Shown here: positions 34,203 through 45,366 of the stretch, piece by piece
Layout: each line of letters opens with the position of its first letter
How positions within the stretch are numbered: position 1 is the stretch's first letter
NCBI RefSeq assembly: GCF_004758605.1
Contig: NZ_CP038511.1
Coordinates: 344,148-408,147 of the forward strand
Length of the DNA stretch: 64,000 nt
Direction: 5' to 3'
Source: Deinococcus metallilatus
GTDB taxonomy: Bacteria > Deinococcota > Deinococci > Deinococcales > Deinococcaceae
Translations under genes and position numbers: made by a program
Notes under the pieces: generated by a model
Seen by the model: the letters and a program-made list of their open reading frames with translations, nothing else
Database searches by the model: none
What the model was told of the DNA's origin: nothing

Positions 34203-35048
34203 ATGCTGATGCTCGAGATGACGGGCGCCCTGGCGGGAGCTATACAGCGCTATGGTCGACAGGCCATCCAGGCGGATCTGAAAGTGAAGCGCGTGACCGC
34301 ACTCAACGCGGCCGCTATTCTGCTTGGTTACCAGGACCACCGTCAGGCCCGTTCGGAAGTCTTGAGGGGTGACGAGCCCTGCTTACCCCTCAGGCGGTAC
34401 GGCCGGACCTATATGGAGCGCGCGCAGCACGCTCTGGATGAGCTGCTCGACAAACATAATTTACCTGCGGCAGCATCTGATGACGTTGGCAGATTCGCCA
34501 GGCAGATGCTTATCGAGCACGATTACGCGTTATGTGAATTGCTGGGTGGTGAACCGGTCCTTACTCAGGTACTTGATGCCGGGATGAACACTGTTGTGGC
34601 TGACCCCCGTATGTGGGTCAGTACCGCGTTACAGCGTGTCCTGACATGCGAGTTGAGCAGCCGTTATGGTGGAAGGTTCGGCATGATAGACCATGCTGGC
34701 CTCTACCAGGCAGGTTTACCAGACGAACACCGTTTGCATGACGGAGGGCTGAAATTCAGCCTGAGACCCCTTCGTCCCAATATCTTTTACCGGGCGCGGG
34801 TCGATTTCACCTGTGAACGAATTGCTCTGCCGATCATGACCGAGGCTGTCCTCGCGGAGTATGACAGCTACATGCTGAGCCTGTGCGCGAGCGTCCACGC
34901 CGTCTTCCCGACGGCGCCCGAGCAGGCGGTGGAACAATGGACAAGTCTGCCGGGCCACCGTGGCTGGTCGGGGAGCCGTCAAAAGCCTTACGCCCTGATC
35001 GTGGTCAGGAGTGGGCGCGTGGCGGTGGACATGGCGAATTTGGGCTGA
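34203..35048 (+). CDS. Hypothetical protein with lower-GC coding
   Basis: 281 aa. The N-terminus (KVKRVTALNAAAILLGYQDH) is helical and recalls the small helical domain at the start of the protein at 26,407. The rest is mixed, with RFARQMLIEHDYALCELLGG and PLRPNIFYRARVDFTCERI. Not recognised. Codon third positions contain more A/T than in neighbouring genes, suggesting later arrival. AAGGAG sits 8 nt before the ATG. A strong hairpin follows. Confidence 0.75.
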   Translation: MLMLEMTGALAGAIQRYGRQAIQADLKVKRVTALNAAAILLGYQDHRQARSEVLRGDEPCLPLRRYGRTYMERAQHALDELLDKHNLPAAASDDVGRFARQMLIEHDYALCELLGGEPVLTQVLDAGMNTVVADPRMWVSTALQRVLTCELSSRYGGRFGMIDHAGLYQAGLPDEHRLHDGGLKFSLRPLRPNIFYRARVDFTCERIALPIMTEAVLAEYDSYMLSLCASVHAVFPTAPEQAVEQWTSLPGHRGWSGSRQKPYALIVVRSGRVAVDMANLG

Positions 35049-35069
35049 AAACCCTCCTGGTGCACCATT

Positions 35070-35110
35070 CAACAACTCCTTGAGGCCGACAAGGCCTCAA
35101 GGAGTTGTTG
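35070..35110 (+). terminator. 18-bp perfect hairpin after the 34,203 gene
   Basis: CAACAACTCCTTGAGGCC (35070-35087) and its exact complement (35093-35110) enclose the loop GACAA. No U-tract follows. It lies 22 nt after the stop codon and would end transcription on both strands or protect the message end. Confidence 0.75.
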
Positions 35111-35191
35111 TCCAGGCTGTGTCTGCTTGCGCCCTAGAGCTCAGGTAAGGCACATTCATACGAGTGCGGAGTACTGTCTCTCCCTGTCTCA

Positions 35192-35207
35192 TTTACAGTA
35201 CAGTAAA
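35192..35207 (+). promoter_or_regulatory. Palindromic operator upstream of the recombinase-like gene
   Basis: TTTACAGTACAGTAAA is a 16-bp inverted repeat of the form TTTAC-N6-GTAAA, 19 nt before the ATG at 35226, where it would overlap a promoter. A matching site lies at 33947-33962. Confidence 0.65.
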
Positions 35208-35225
35208 GAATCAGGAGGTTGGAGC

Positions 35226-36080
35226 ATGCACCCCGACGACGAGCGCGCCCTCAAGCTCACCCAGGCCTTCCGCCGCCACGACCTCGAACCCATCTTGGGG
35301 TTGATCGGTGACGCCCTCCAACGCCCCCGCGACCAGGCCCGCAGCAACCTCCTCCCCATCTTCGAGCACGCCCGACACGACGGCATCGACTTGTTACATC
35401 CCCCTGCACACTTCCACACCTGGCTGCGCACTCCCCTCCTCCAGGCCCGCCGTCGCGCCGGTCCAGTCCGTCCCAACACCGTCATCACCCGTCTGAGCAC
35501 CCTCATCGCCCTCTACGACCGCCTCATCGATGAGGGCGTCCTGACCGAGAACCCCGCCCGCGGCTACCCCGCCCCCAGCGCCGAGCACAAGGACGCCCCA
35601 CTCCCCACACCCTCTGACATCCAGCGGCTCCTCGCCGAGGCCCGTGAGCAGGACCGCGAACTTTTCGCCGCCCTCACCCTGATGTACCGGCACGCCTTCC
35701 AGCTCAAGGAACTCCTCGCCTTGCGCTGGAGTGCCCTGGACTTCAGCCGCGGCGAGTTGCTGCGGGCCCGAACGGTGTCCTCCCTCTCTCCGGAAGCGAT
35801 GCAGGCCCTCCAGCCACTGCTCAAACAAGCTGGGGGTCCCCTGCATGCCCCGGAGCAGGCCGAGCGGGTCTTCTCCTACACCAGCCCGGATGACATCCGC
35901 CTGAAGATGTGGCGCCTCTGCAAGGCCGCCAACCTCGCCAGCATCAGCCCCAGCGAGTTGCGCAAGGCGGCTCTGCGCGACCACCCGCCGACACGGGAAG
36001 GAACAGGCTACAGTCATCCTCAGGCCCACCAGCGCGCCCTGAAATACGCGCAGCAGGTGGCTGAAAAGGCCCAGGTGTAG
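35226..36080 (+). CDS. Degenerate tyrosine-recombinase-like DNA-binding protein
   Basis: 284 aa. The N-terminal part resembles the SAM-like core-binding domain of phage integrases (VITRLSTLIALYDRLIDEGV then ENPARGYPAP). The catalytic part keeps the shape FQLKELLALRWSALDF of the first catalytic helix but has Gln where the essential Arg should be. The H-x-x-R box reads SELRKAALRD, and no clear nucleophile Tyr region remains. It therefore probably binds DNA without cutting. AGGAGG precedes the ATG. A palindrome in its promoter suggests autoregulation. Confidence 0.72.
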   Translation: MHPDDERALKLTQAFRRHDLEPILGLIGDALQRPRDQARSNLLPIFEHARHDGIDLLHPPAHFHTWLRTPLLQARRRAGPVRPNTVITRLSTLIALYDRLIDEGVLTENPARGYPAPSAEHKDAPLPTPSDIQRLLAEAREQDRELFAALTLMYRHAFQLKELLALRWSALDFSRGELLRARTVSSLSPEAMQALQPLLKQAGGPLHAPEQAERVFSYTSPDDIRLKMWRLCKAANLASISPSELRKAALRDHPPTREGTGYSHPQAHQRALKYAQQVAEKAQV

Positions 36081-36081
36081 C

Positions 36082-36492
36082 ATGACCGTCTTACCCCTTT
36101 CCCCTCCCCCGCATGCCCATAACCAGCAAACCTTCGAGACTTGCATCGCGCTCACCCTCCAGATCGTTGCCACCCTGGAATTCGCTCCCGTCCTTGGACG
36201 CGACCGGCCCACGCGGGAGATGATCCTCGCCTTTGCAGTACAGGCCGAGCGCCACGCTGGGATGCTGGCTGTGCTCGCCGGGTTTCCGGACACGGACGTC
36301 CAGGCCGCTGGGCACCACTGGTACGTCAACCTTTCCGCGCAGCGTGACGAACCCGTGCAGGTCGCTTACCACGCTCTGCACGCGGCGGCTTACCTCGGCC
36401 TGGACGGGGGCGCCACCACCGGGACCCTCCTGGCCGCCGTCGCCCACGCCCTGCGCGTCCTTGCCGAGCGGGAAGGCACCCTCACGAACTGA
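36082..36492 (+). CDS. Hypothetical helical protein
   Basis: 136 aa, starting 2 nt after the recombinase-like gene, so co-transcribed. Mostly helical: FETCIALTLQIVATLEF, REMILAFAVQAERHAGMLAV and VAYHALHAAAYLGLDGG. Not recognised. The pairing suggests a function together with the DNA-binding protein. Confidence 0.65.
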   Translation: MTVLPLSPPPHAHNQQTFETCIALTLQIVATLEFAPVLGRDRPTREMILAFAVQAERHAGMLAVLAGFPDTDVQAAGHHWYVNLSAQRDEPVQVAYHALHAAAYLGLDGGATTGTLLAAVAHALRVLAEREGTLTN

Positions 36493-36494
36493 AC

Positions 36495-36985
36495 ATGAGC
36501 ACCCCAAAGGAGGAAGCGACCTCTCCCCTTCCTGCCCCCGCTTCCACTCTTGCTCAAGCTCGCGCGGTTGATCGGGTCTGCGTTCTCCCCTCCCCTGGTC
36601 GCGTGGGCAGAGGCGTAGGTCGACTTCCCTTTTGTCTGGCTCTGTGTCTGGTTTGCCCTGACGGGGGCTTGAGTGGGGCGGGGGAGAAATCTCTTTACTT
36701 CTATTAATTTGTTGCTCTGCACGAGCGCCACGCTAGGTCCCTTCTCCGGCCTACCGCTCCCCAAGGGTCACACCAGCAGTGGCGCGAACACAAACGCTCA
36801 GGGGTGACGAGGGCGGCTCTCGACGTCCCCGTTCATTGAACCAGCGCTTGGAGGTGGAGCTGCACCAGCCACCACCTCGACAGGCGAGGCGAACGGCACT
36901 CCTCAGGGCCTCGACCTTCCTGCGGGCCGCCACCTCGGAAATCCCAGACCGCTTCGGTTATACCCTGAAAATCCGACTGGATTGG
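36495..36985. other. Intergenic region, no supportable gene
   Basis: About 490 nt. An open frame of 70 codons begins at 36495 but has weak third-position bias. A 7-bp hairpin (GAGGTGG with CCACCTC) lies near 36,850. Local A/T-rich patches (TCTATTAATTTG near 36,700) suggest a foreign boundary. The iron operon promoter follows. Confidence 0.45.
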
Positions 36986-37015
36986 TTGACTTTAAGGAAG
37001 ACTGTTTCATAGAGT
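36986..37015 (+). promoter_or_regulatory. Promoter of the iron-uptake operon
   Basis: TTGACT (36986-36991), an 18-nt spacer and TAGAGT (37010-37015), then 7 nt to the ATG at 37023. This is a conventional two-element promoter of a leaderless message. No clear iron-regulator operator is visible to me. Confidence 0.7.
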
Positions 37016-37022
37016 GCGGGCC

Positions 37023-38015
<993 letters not shown>

Positions 38016-38018
38016 CTC

Positions 38019-39214
<1,196 letters not shown>

Positions 39215-39218
<4 letters not shown>

Positions 39219-41284
39219 CGGATCACCCCCTGCCGGTCCGGATCGGCATCGACGTGGGCGGCACCTTCACCAAGGGTGTCGCCCTCGGCCGTGACGGGCA
39301 CCTCCTGGCCGTGTCCCACGTGCCCACCACCCACTGGCACGCGCTGGGGGTGGCGGCCGGGGTGCTGGACGCCCTGCGCGCCCTGCTGCGTGATCTTCCG
39401 CCGGGCGCGGCCCCGGCCCTCGTCGCCCACTCCACGACCCAGGCCACGAACGCCCTGCTGGAGGGGGACACGGCGCTCGTCGGCATCCTCGCGCTCGGGG
39501 AGGCCCGCGACGAGCGGCGGGTGCAGTCGGTCACCCGGCCCCCGGCGGGCCTGCGGGCGCGGCACGCCTTCGTCGCCACCGACGGGCCGGACTTCGACGC
39601 CCGGGTGCGGGCGGTGCTGGACCGCTGGCGCGCGGAGGGGGTGGGCGCCGTGGCCGTGTCGCAGGCGTTCGGGGTGGACGACGCGCACTTCGAGCGGCGG
39701 GTGGGGGACCTCGCGCGGGAGGGGGGCTTCCCGGTCAGCCTGGGGAGCGACCTCTCCGGGGCGTACGGGCTGGAGATGCGCACCCTGTCCGCCGCGGTGA
39801 ACGCGAGCATCCTGCCCACCATGCTCCGCACCGCCAGGCACGTGCGGGACGCGGTGGGTGAACTCCTGCCGGACACGCCGCTGCTGATCGTCCGCGGGGA
39901 CGGCGGCGCGGCCGACCTGCGCGCCTTCGAGGAGACGCCGCTACACACGGTCGTGAGCGGCCCGGCCGCCAGCCTCGGCGGGGCGATCCTCGCGCACGGG
40001 GTGATGGACGGCGTGTTCTTCGAGGTGGGCGGCACCAGCACGAACATCGGCGTGATCAAGGACGGCCAACCCGCCCTGAAGTACATGACCGTGATGGACG
40101 TGCCCACCGGCCTGCGCGCCGCGGACATCCGCATCGCGGGCGTGGCGGGCGGCAGCCTGGTACGGCTGCGCGGGCGGCGCATCGAGGATGTCGGCCCGAG
40201 AAGCGCGCACATCGCGGGCCTCGCGTACTCCAGCTTTGCTGCACCGGACGCCCTGACTGGCGCGGGGCTGGAGCTGATCGCCCCCAGCGCCGGTGACCCT
40301 GCCGATTACGCGGTCCTGCGCACGCCGGACGGTCAGCGGTTTGCCATCACCCCGACCTGCGCCGCGAACGCGCTGGGCGCGATTCCCGAGGGGGGGTACG
40401 CGCACGCGCACCCGGAAAGTGCCCGGCTCGCCCTGGGTGTGCTCGGGCAACACCTGGGGGCGAGCATGGAAGCGGCGGCGCAGGCGGTGCTGGAGGCCAG
40501 CGCGGAGAAGCTCACCCGGACCGTGCAGGGCCTGGTGCGCGAGTACGGGCTGCGCGGCACACCGCTGTACGGCGGGGGCGGCGCGGCGAGCGTGCTCGGC
40601 CCGGTCGTCGCCCGGCGGCTGAGGGTGCCGTTCGTGCCCATCCCGCACAGCGACGTGATCTCGTCCATCGGGGCGGCGCTCGCCGTCATCCGGGTGGAGC
40701 GGGAGCGCAGCGTCACCCGGCAGGACCCCACGGTCGCGGACCTGCTCGAGCGCGAGGTGGGCGACGAGGCGGTGCGGCTGGGGGCGGACCCCGCCTCGCT
40801 GCGCGTCGAGACGGAGTACAGCGCCCGCGAAGGGCGGCTGCGGGCGGTGGCGACCGGCGCCCACCCGCTGAGCGCGCGCACCCGCCCGCTCGACGCGGAC
40901 GAGGTGCAGCAGCAGGCCCGGCAGGTGCTGGGGGACCAGGCCCGGCTGGTGTTCGGCGGGACCCACCACACCCTGTTCGTCGCCTCCCGCGTGCGGCGCG
41001 GCCTGCTGCGCCGGGCCGAGCAGCACGCGGCCCTCGTCCTCGACGGGCGCGGGGTGCGGCTGCTGCGCTTCGAGGACGCGCAGGTCCTCACCGGCCCCCC
41101 GCACGAGGCGCTGGACCGGTTGCGGACCCTGCTGGCGGGACGGGCCGTCGCCCCGCACGTCGCCGCCCTGACCGCCTCCCGGCTGCGCGACTACGCGCAC
41201 CTGCACGACCCGGCGCTGCTACTGCGCCAGTTGGGCGAGAACCTGCGCCTGGAGGGCCAGGTCGCGCTCATCGTCGAGCAGTGA
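39215..41284 (+). CDS. Hydantoinase/oxoprolinase-family protein (HyuA-like)
   Basis: 689 aa. N-terminal RIGIDVGGTFTKGVAL is the phosphate-binding loop of the ASKHA fold. It is followed by TQATNALLEGDTALVG, VVSGPAASLGGAIL and FEVGGTSTNIGVIKDG, all typical of hydantoinase A subunits. The family normally needs a HyuB partner to hydrolyse cyclic amides with ATP, and none is here. Its GTG overlaps the FTR1 stop (GTGA), so it is tightly bound to iron uptake. It may process a metal-chelating ligand or have another ATP-dependent role. Confidence 0.88.
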
Positions 41285-41300
41285 GCCCACAAGGAGAATC

Positions 41301-41744
41301 ATGCTGTACCGCCGTCAACGCAACCTGTCCCCCCTGCTCGTGACCGTCGCGGCCCTGCTCGGCCTCGCGCTGGGCTTCCTCGCGGGGCGGGCCACCGCGC
41401 CCCGGCCGACCCTGACGAGCCTGGTCGCTCCCAGCGTGGCCCATGTGCGCCAGGCCTCCGGCGCGTTGGAGATCGTCCCGCTGGAGTACGCCCGCGCCCA
41501 GCAGGGCAACACCAGCAGCCTGGGCGCGGCCCGGACGGCCGCCCGGCAGGCGCAGGCGGAACTGGACGAGGCGACGCTGCTGCGCCAACTGAACCCGGGT
41601 GGGTTCCGTGAGGCGCGGGCGGCGTTGGTGGCCCTCACCGGTGCCCTCGACGCCCGCCGCGGCACCGACGCCGTGCAGGAGGACGTGACGCGCGCTCAGG
41701 CGGCGTTGCGGGAACTCCAGGCGATCGGCACGCCAGACCAGTGA
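41301..41744 (+). CDS. Small membrane-anchored protein of the iron operon
   Basis: 147 aa. One N-terminal transmembrane helix (PLLVTVAALLGLALGFLAGR) and a periplasmic helical part with SLVAPSVAHVRQASGALEIV and a repeated AAR-rich coiled segment. Not recognised. AAGGAG lies 6 nt before the ATG. A partial copy of this gene exists at 42567-42880. Confidence 0.75.
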   Translation: MLYRRQRNLSPLLVTVAALLGLALGFLAGRATAPRPTLTSLVAPSVAHVRQASGALEIVPLEYARAQQGNTSSLGAARTAARQAQAELDEATLLRQLNPGGFREARAALVALTGALDARRGTDAVQEDVTRAQAALRELQAIGTPDQ

Positions 41745-41757
41745 GGGCGCAGACCCC

Positions 41758-42342
41758 ATGACTTCCCCTGCCCAAGAGCGCCTGCTGCACGCCGCCCACA
41801 CCCTGTTCTCCGGCCGCAGCATTCATCGGGTCTCCATCGACGACATCGTGCGGGAGGCCGGAAGCACCAAGGCCACCCTCTACCGGCACTACCGCAGCAA
41901 GGACGACCTCCTCCTCGCGGTGATGCGCTGGGAGTCCCAGGCCTGGCTGCACGGGTTTCAGGACAACGTCGCGCGTCTGGAGCCTCACCCCGCCCGGCAA
42001 CTGCTGGTCGTGGTCGACGCGCTCGCGGGCGGGTGGGCGCGCCCTGGCTTCCGGGGGTGCGTGCTGACCCGCCTCGTTCTGGAACAGGCTGATCCCGACC
42101 ACCCGGCGGGGCAAGTGCTGGAGGACCACCAGCGGCGCGTGCGGGAGTACCTCGCGGTCCTGGCCCGTCGGGCGGGACGGCCGGAGCCTGACCGGCTCGC
42201 GGCCGAACTGCACCTCGTTCTGGAGGGGGCCGCCCTGCTGGCCGGGGTGGGGCGGGACCGCGAGGCCTTCTCCCGGGCACGGGCGATCGCCGGGCAGTTG
42301 CTCGGCGACCCTGTTTACGGGGAGAAGGCCGATGGGGCGTGA
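41758..42342 (+). CDS. TetR/AcrR-family transcriptional regulator
   Basis: 194 aa. The N-terminal helix-turn-helix is clear: RLLHAAHTLFSGRSIHRVSI, then DIVREAGSTKATLYRHYRSK and DDLLLAVMRWE. The C-terminal ligand domain (about 60-190) is not specific. It is the last gene of the iron operon and probably controls it or a neighbour. Its start lies 13 nt after the preceding stop. Confidence 0.92.
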   Translation: MTSPAQERLLHAAHTLFSGRSIHRVSIDDIVREAGSTKATLYRHYRSKDDLLLAVMRWESQAWLHGFQDNVARLEPHPARQLLVVVDALAGGWARPGFRGCVLTRLVLEQADPDHPAGQVLEDHQRRVREYLAVLARRAGRPEPDRLAAELHLVLEGAALLAGVGRDREAFSRARAIAGQLLGDPVYGEKADGA

Positions 42343-42443
42343 ACGGCTCACGGGTCGGTGAGCCACTCCAGGTGAGTCGGCGAGGCGCGGTGAAGCGTGA
42401 ATCGGAGCACCCGACGTGACGAAGATCCCTGGGCGGTGAAGGT

Positions 42444-42546
42444 GTGGTGTTCGCGTTGACGGCAGCGGTGTCAGCCATCGTGATCGCGTGCCCGGATGCA
42501 CTGGCGCTGGCAACGCCGACGGCAATCACGGTCGGCGTGGGGAAGG
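42444..42546 (+). pseudogene. Scrap of a CPx-type P-type ATPase gene
   Basis: The plus strand reads VVFALTAAVSAIVIACPDAL, then ALATPTAITVGVGKGAW. This is the metal-site helix of a heavy-metal P-type ATPase, whose motif CPCAL has become CPDAL. A stop lies directly before it and the similarity ends at about 42,546, so only some 35 codons remain. It is joined abruptly to a piece of the 41,301 gene. Confidence 0.85.
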
Positions 42547-42566
42547 GGGCGTGGGAGGGCGTGCTG

Positions 42567-42880
42567 GGCTTCCTCGCGCGCCCCAGCCGACCCTGGCGAG
42601 CCTGGTCGCTCCCAGCGTGGCCCATGTGCGCCAAGTCTCCGGCGCGCTGGAGGTCGTGCCGCTGGAGTACGCCCGCGCTCAGCAGGGCAACGCCGGCAGC
42701 CTGGGCGCGGCCCGGACGGCCGCCCGGCAGGCGCAGGCGGAACTGGACGAGGCGACGCTGCTGCGTCAACTCAACCCGGGCGGGGTCCGCGAGGCGCAAG
42801 CGGCCCTGGCCGACCTCGCCCGGACCCTCGACACGAACGGCAGCCCGCAGGCCGTGGAGGCGAACGCCACGCGGGCCTAG
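42567..42880 (+). pseudogene. Partial duplicate of the 41,301 gene
   Basis: The sequence from LASLVAPSVAHVRQVSGALE onward is about 90% identical in protein to the 41,301 gene, including PLEYARAQQGN and ATLLRQLNPGG, and ends at TAG 42878-42880. The membrane anchor is missing; in its place lies P-type ATPase sequence in another frame. It is a 5'-truncated copy without a credible start. Confidence 0.88.
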
Positions 42881-43128
42881 GCCGCGCTGCGCGACCTTCA
42901 GGCCATCGGCACACCCTGACGCCGGACATGGGGGTGGAGCCACCAAGGCTGCGGCGGGCGGCCCGGTCCTGCCGGGCCGTTCACCCGCTGGCGGCTGACA
43001 AGAATTCGGGTGGAACAGGGACACGCTTGTTCCGCCCGAGCGGGCTTGATGGGCCTACGACGAGATGGACGAATCCTCTTCGCCGGAATGACAATGACGC
43101 CCCGCGAGGGGGCGTCACTGGAATTCAC
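42881..43128. other. Intergenic, no gene seen
   Basis: About 250 nt after the duplicated fragment, without a frame that shows the usual codon bias. Confidence 0.4.
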
Positions 43129-43302
43129 CTACTTGAAGCGCGCGCGGAACGCGTCACTGACGGGCTTCTTCTCCGCCGGTCGCGCATCCTGGTGACGCGC
43201 GCGGATCCCTGTCATCAACTGTTGCGCCTCGCGAATGCTGGCGTGACTCTCGGCGCGCAGCTCCTCGCGGCGGTCCATCGTCGTCTCAACAGGCTGACGC
43301 AT
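43129..43302 (-). CDS. Small hypothetical protein
   Basis: 57 aa, charged and helical, ending PVSDAFRARFK. AGAGGAG lies 8 nt upstream of the ATG, and third positions fit the local genes. Not recognised. About 50 nt upstream the palindrome ATGCAGTGCAT could be part of its control region. Confidence 0.6.
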   Translation of the reverse strand: MRQPVETTMDRREELRAESHASIREAQQLMTGIRARHQDARPAEKKPVSDAFRARFK

Positions 43303-43435
43303 CGTCTCCGCTCCTCTCACCATCTCAAATGCACGTTACGGCTTCCCATAACATGCAGTGCATGAACTGTACCACAGTTGTGCCCAGGGGTCACGACCCA
43401 TGCGGTGGAACCCCCTGACAGCGTAAGGAATTTCC

Positions 43436-44263
43436 TCACGCCTCATCAGGTAACTCCGGCGGGTCCATGATGTTCAGCTCGCACACCAGGCCCGGTCGCA
43501 GCGCGCTGTTCGGCGCGTGATCCAGCCCCGCGTGCACCGTCGTGATGGCTGGCCCCGTCAACCACACGGCCTCCCGCCAGCGGCAGCCATCCCAGTAGTG
43601 CTCACTCTTGCCCAGCGTGTATCCGCACAGCAGGTGAAACTCTCGCGCGTAGGTACCCCCCACGTTCACAGGACGGTGGTACCGCACGTTCAGGTTGTAC
43701 TGATCGCGGTACCGGGGGTCCGTGGGATACGTCAGCAGGAACGCGAACCGGGCCAGCTCGTCGGTCACGACGGGATCGCTGACGTACAGGTTCAGGAGCC
43801 GCAACAACTCGTAGTACACCAGCAGCGTGTGCGGGAACTCCTCGTACGCGATTACGGGGTCCTCGGCGAACCGCGCGCGCAACCGCGCGAGGTACCCCTT
43901 GAACCGGCGGAACTCCTCCTCGGGGTCCGGCTCGAACGCCTGAAGTTCATCGTGCACGACGTTCAGGTTGTTCACGACCGCCTCGTACACGGCGGTGTAG
44001 AACCGCTCGTGCTGACTGTAATGCCGGTCCAGGTGCCCGTCCAGGTCGCGCCACGCGTTGGCGGGCGGGTTCACGAGGCTGCTCACCGTGCCCAGGAACT
44101 CCCAGTCGACGTCCAGCGTGGCTGGCAGTTGCCCCACGTGCGGTTCGTGACTGACGAGCGCGTGCGAGTGTACGTACTCTGTATCCGCGCGCTTCAGAAC
44201 CCCGTGCAGCGGTTGATCGTCGTTGTCAGCCTCGGGGTAGCGGGGGCGCCGGATCTGGCTCAT
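43436..44263 (-). CDS. Hypothetical protein downstream of the IS-interrupted gene
   Basis: 275 aa, soluble, mostly helical with many aromatic residues: SQHERFYTAVYEAVVNNLNV, AYEEFPHTLLVYYELLRLLN and HLLCGYTLGKSEHYWDGCRW. Not recognised. Its ATG overlaps the stop of the preceding gene fragment (ATGA), so the two formed an operon. The insertion sequence upstream probably removed its original promoter. Confidence 0.72.
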   Translation of the reverse strand: MSQIRRPRYPEADNDDQPLHGVLKRADTEYVHSHALVSHEPHVGQLPATLDVDWEFLGTVSSLVNPPANAWRDLDGHLDRHYSQHERFYTAVYEAVVNNLNVVHDELQAFEPDPEEEFRRFKGYLARLRARFAEDPVIAYEEFPHTLLVYYELLRLLNLYVSDPVVTDELARFAFLLTYPTDPRYRDQYNLNVRYHRPVNVGGTYAREFHLLCGYTLGKSEHYWDGCRWREAVWLTGPAITTVHAGLDHAPNSALRPGLVCELNIMDPPELPDEA

Positions 44264-44489
44264 CCCGTCAGTTTACTGGCGTGCTGGAGGGCTCCCGAAG
44301 GCCCAGGGCCAGGTGGTACAGGCGGCGCCGGTAGTTCACGCGCGTCGATTCCGTACAGGAGGACAAACAGGACTCTCTCCCGCTCGTCCCGGAACGCCTT
44401 GTCCTGAGTCCCCTCCTGCTGTTTGGCCAGGAACTCACGGCGGGCGCGCAGGTGTCGCTCACGCCACGACAGGGGCAAGGGCAGAGGTC
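44260..44489 (-). pseudogene. 3' fragment of a gene cut by the IS5-type insertion
   Basis: The minus strand codes from the left edge of the insertion sequence to TGA 44260-44262: LSWRERHLRARREFLAKQQ, DKAFRDERERVLFVLLYGID and a proline-rich end. Its stop overlaps the start of the 43,436 gene, as in an intact operon. I could not find a convincing 5' part to the right of the insertion. Family unknown. Confidence 0.7.
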
Positions 44490-44491
44490 TA

Positions 44492-44505
44492 GAGGCTGGA
44501 TAGAA
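44492..44505 (+). repeat. Left terminal inverted repeat of the insertion sequence
   Basis: GAGGCTGGATAGAA, mirrored at 45353-45366 with two mismatches. Confidence 0.85.
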
Positions 44506-44552
44506 GGCAAACCAAGTTGAAGGCGCGGACTCTGGGGCCAGCAGAATGAGGA

Positions 44553-45350
44553 ATGATCCGGCAAGGCTATCCGAGTGACGTGGACGACGAGACGTACCAT
44601 TTCCTGCTGCCCTACCTGGCGTTGAGCCCTGAAGACGCGCCACAGCGGAAGTACCCCTTGCGAGACGTGTTGAACGCGTTGCTGTGGATCAGTCGAACGG
44701 GCGCGCAGTGGGACTATTTGCCGAACGACTTCCCCCCGCCTGAGATCGTGCGATCTCAGGCGCAGCGGTGGTTTGCTGCTCACTGCTTCGAGAACGCCGT
44801 CCATGACCTGCGGTTGTTCAGCCGGATTCAGCAGCAACGCGGAGGGTTCCCCTCCGCGATCATCGTGGACAGCCGAACGCTCCAAAGCACCCCCGAAAGC
44901 GGTCATCGTGCAGGCTACGACGGGGCCAAGCGGCGCAAAGGCACCAAAGTCCACCTGGTCGTTGATACCCTCGGGCATTTCATCGCCCTGATGACCTCGC
45001 CCGCCAACGAACAGGACCGGGCTCAGGTGGAAGAACTCTGCCGGGAAGCCCAGCAACTTACCGGCGGAATGCTCGAAGTCGCCTTCGTCGATCAGGGCTA
45101 CACCGGCGAAGAGACACTTGAGGCGGCCAGGAAAAGCAATATCGAGCTGATCGTCGTGAAGCGTCCGGACGCTTCACGCGGCTTCGTCCTGCTCCCCAGA
45201 CGCTGGGTTGTGGAGCGGTCCTTGGCCTGGTTGTCGCGCTTCCGTCGCCTGGGACGGGATTTAGAACGCTTGTCCTCCACCCTCATCGGCTTTCACTTCG
45301 TCGCGGCCTGTGTTCTGATGCTGGCGAAAATCAAGCCCTTTCTTGGATAA
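44553..45350 (+). CDS. IS5-family transposase
   Basis: 265 aa in one frame. DDE residues are visible: Asp in [17 protein letters not shown], Asp in [15 protein letters not shown] and Glu in [19 protein letters not shown] (the Y/W-x2-R-x3-E-x6-K/R signature). The N-terminal domain has [20 protein letters not shown], typical of IS427-group enzymes. Many IS427 elements split the gene into two frames; this one does not. Confidence 0.95.
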   Translation: MIRQGYPSDVDDETYHFLLPYLALSPEDAPQRKYPLRDVLNALLWISRTGAQWDYLPNDFPPPEIVRSQAQRWFAAHCFENAVHDLRLFSRIQQQRGGFPSAIIVDSRTLQSTPESGHRAGYDGAKRRKGTKVHLVVDTLGHFIALMTSPANEQDRAQVEELCREAQQLTGGMLEVAFVDQGYTGEETLEAARKSNIELIVVKRPDASRGFVLLPRRWVVERSLAWLSRFRRLGRDLERLSSTLIGFHFVAACVLMLAKIKPFLG

Positions 45351-45366
45351 GGTTCTGCCCAGCCTC

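Larger units (their letters stand above)
44492..45366 (+). mobile_element. IS5-family insertion sequence (IS427-like)
   Basis: 875 bp bounded by inverted repeats starting GAGGCTGGATAGAA (left) and GAGGCTGGGCAGAA (right, read inward), 12 of 14 identical. Both ends are flanked by TA (44490-44491 and 45367-45368), the 2-bp target duplication of the IS427 group. One transposase fills the interior. It is intact enough to be mobile. Confidence 0.9.

Noticed and set aside
36495..36707. 70-codon frame after the 36,082 gene
   Set aside because: Weak codon bias, no ribosome-binding site and no recognisable features.
43333..43375. ATGCAGTGCAT palindrome as a regulator site shared with other promoters
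   Set aside because: No second copy was seen in the window, so it is only noted with the neighbouring small gene.
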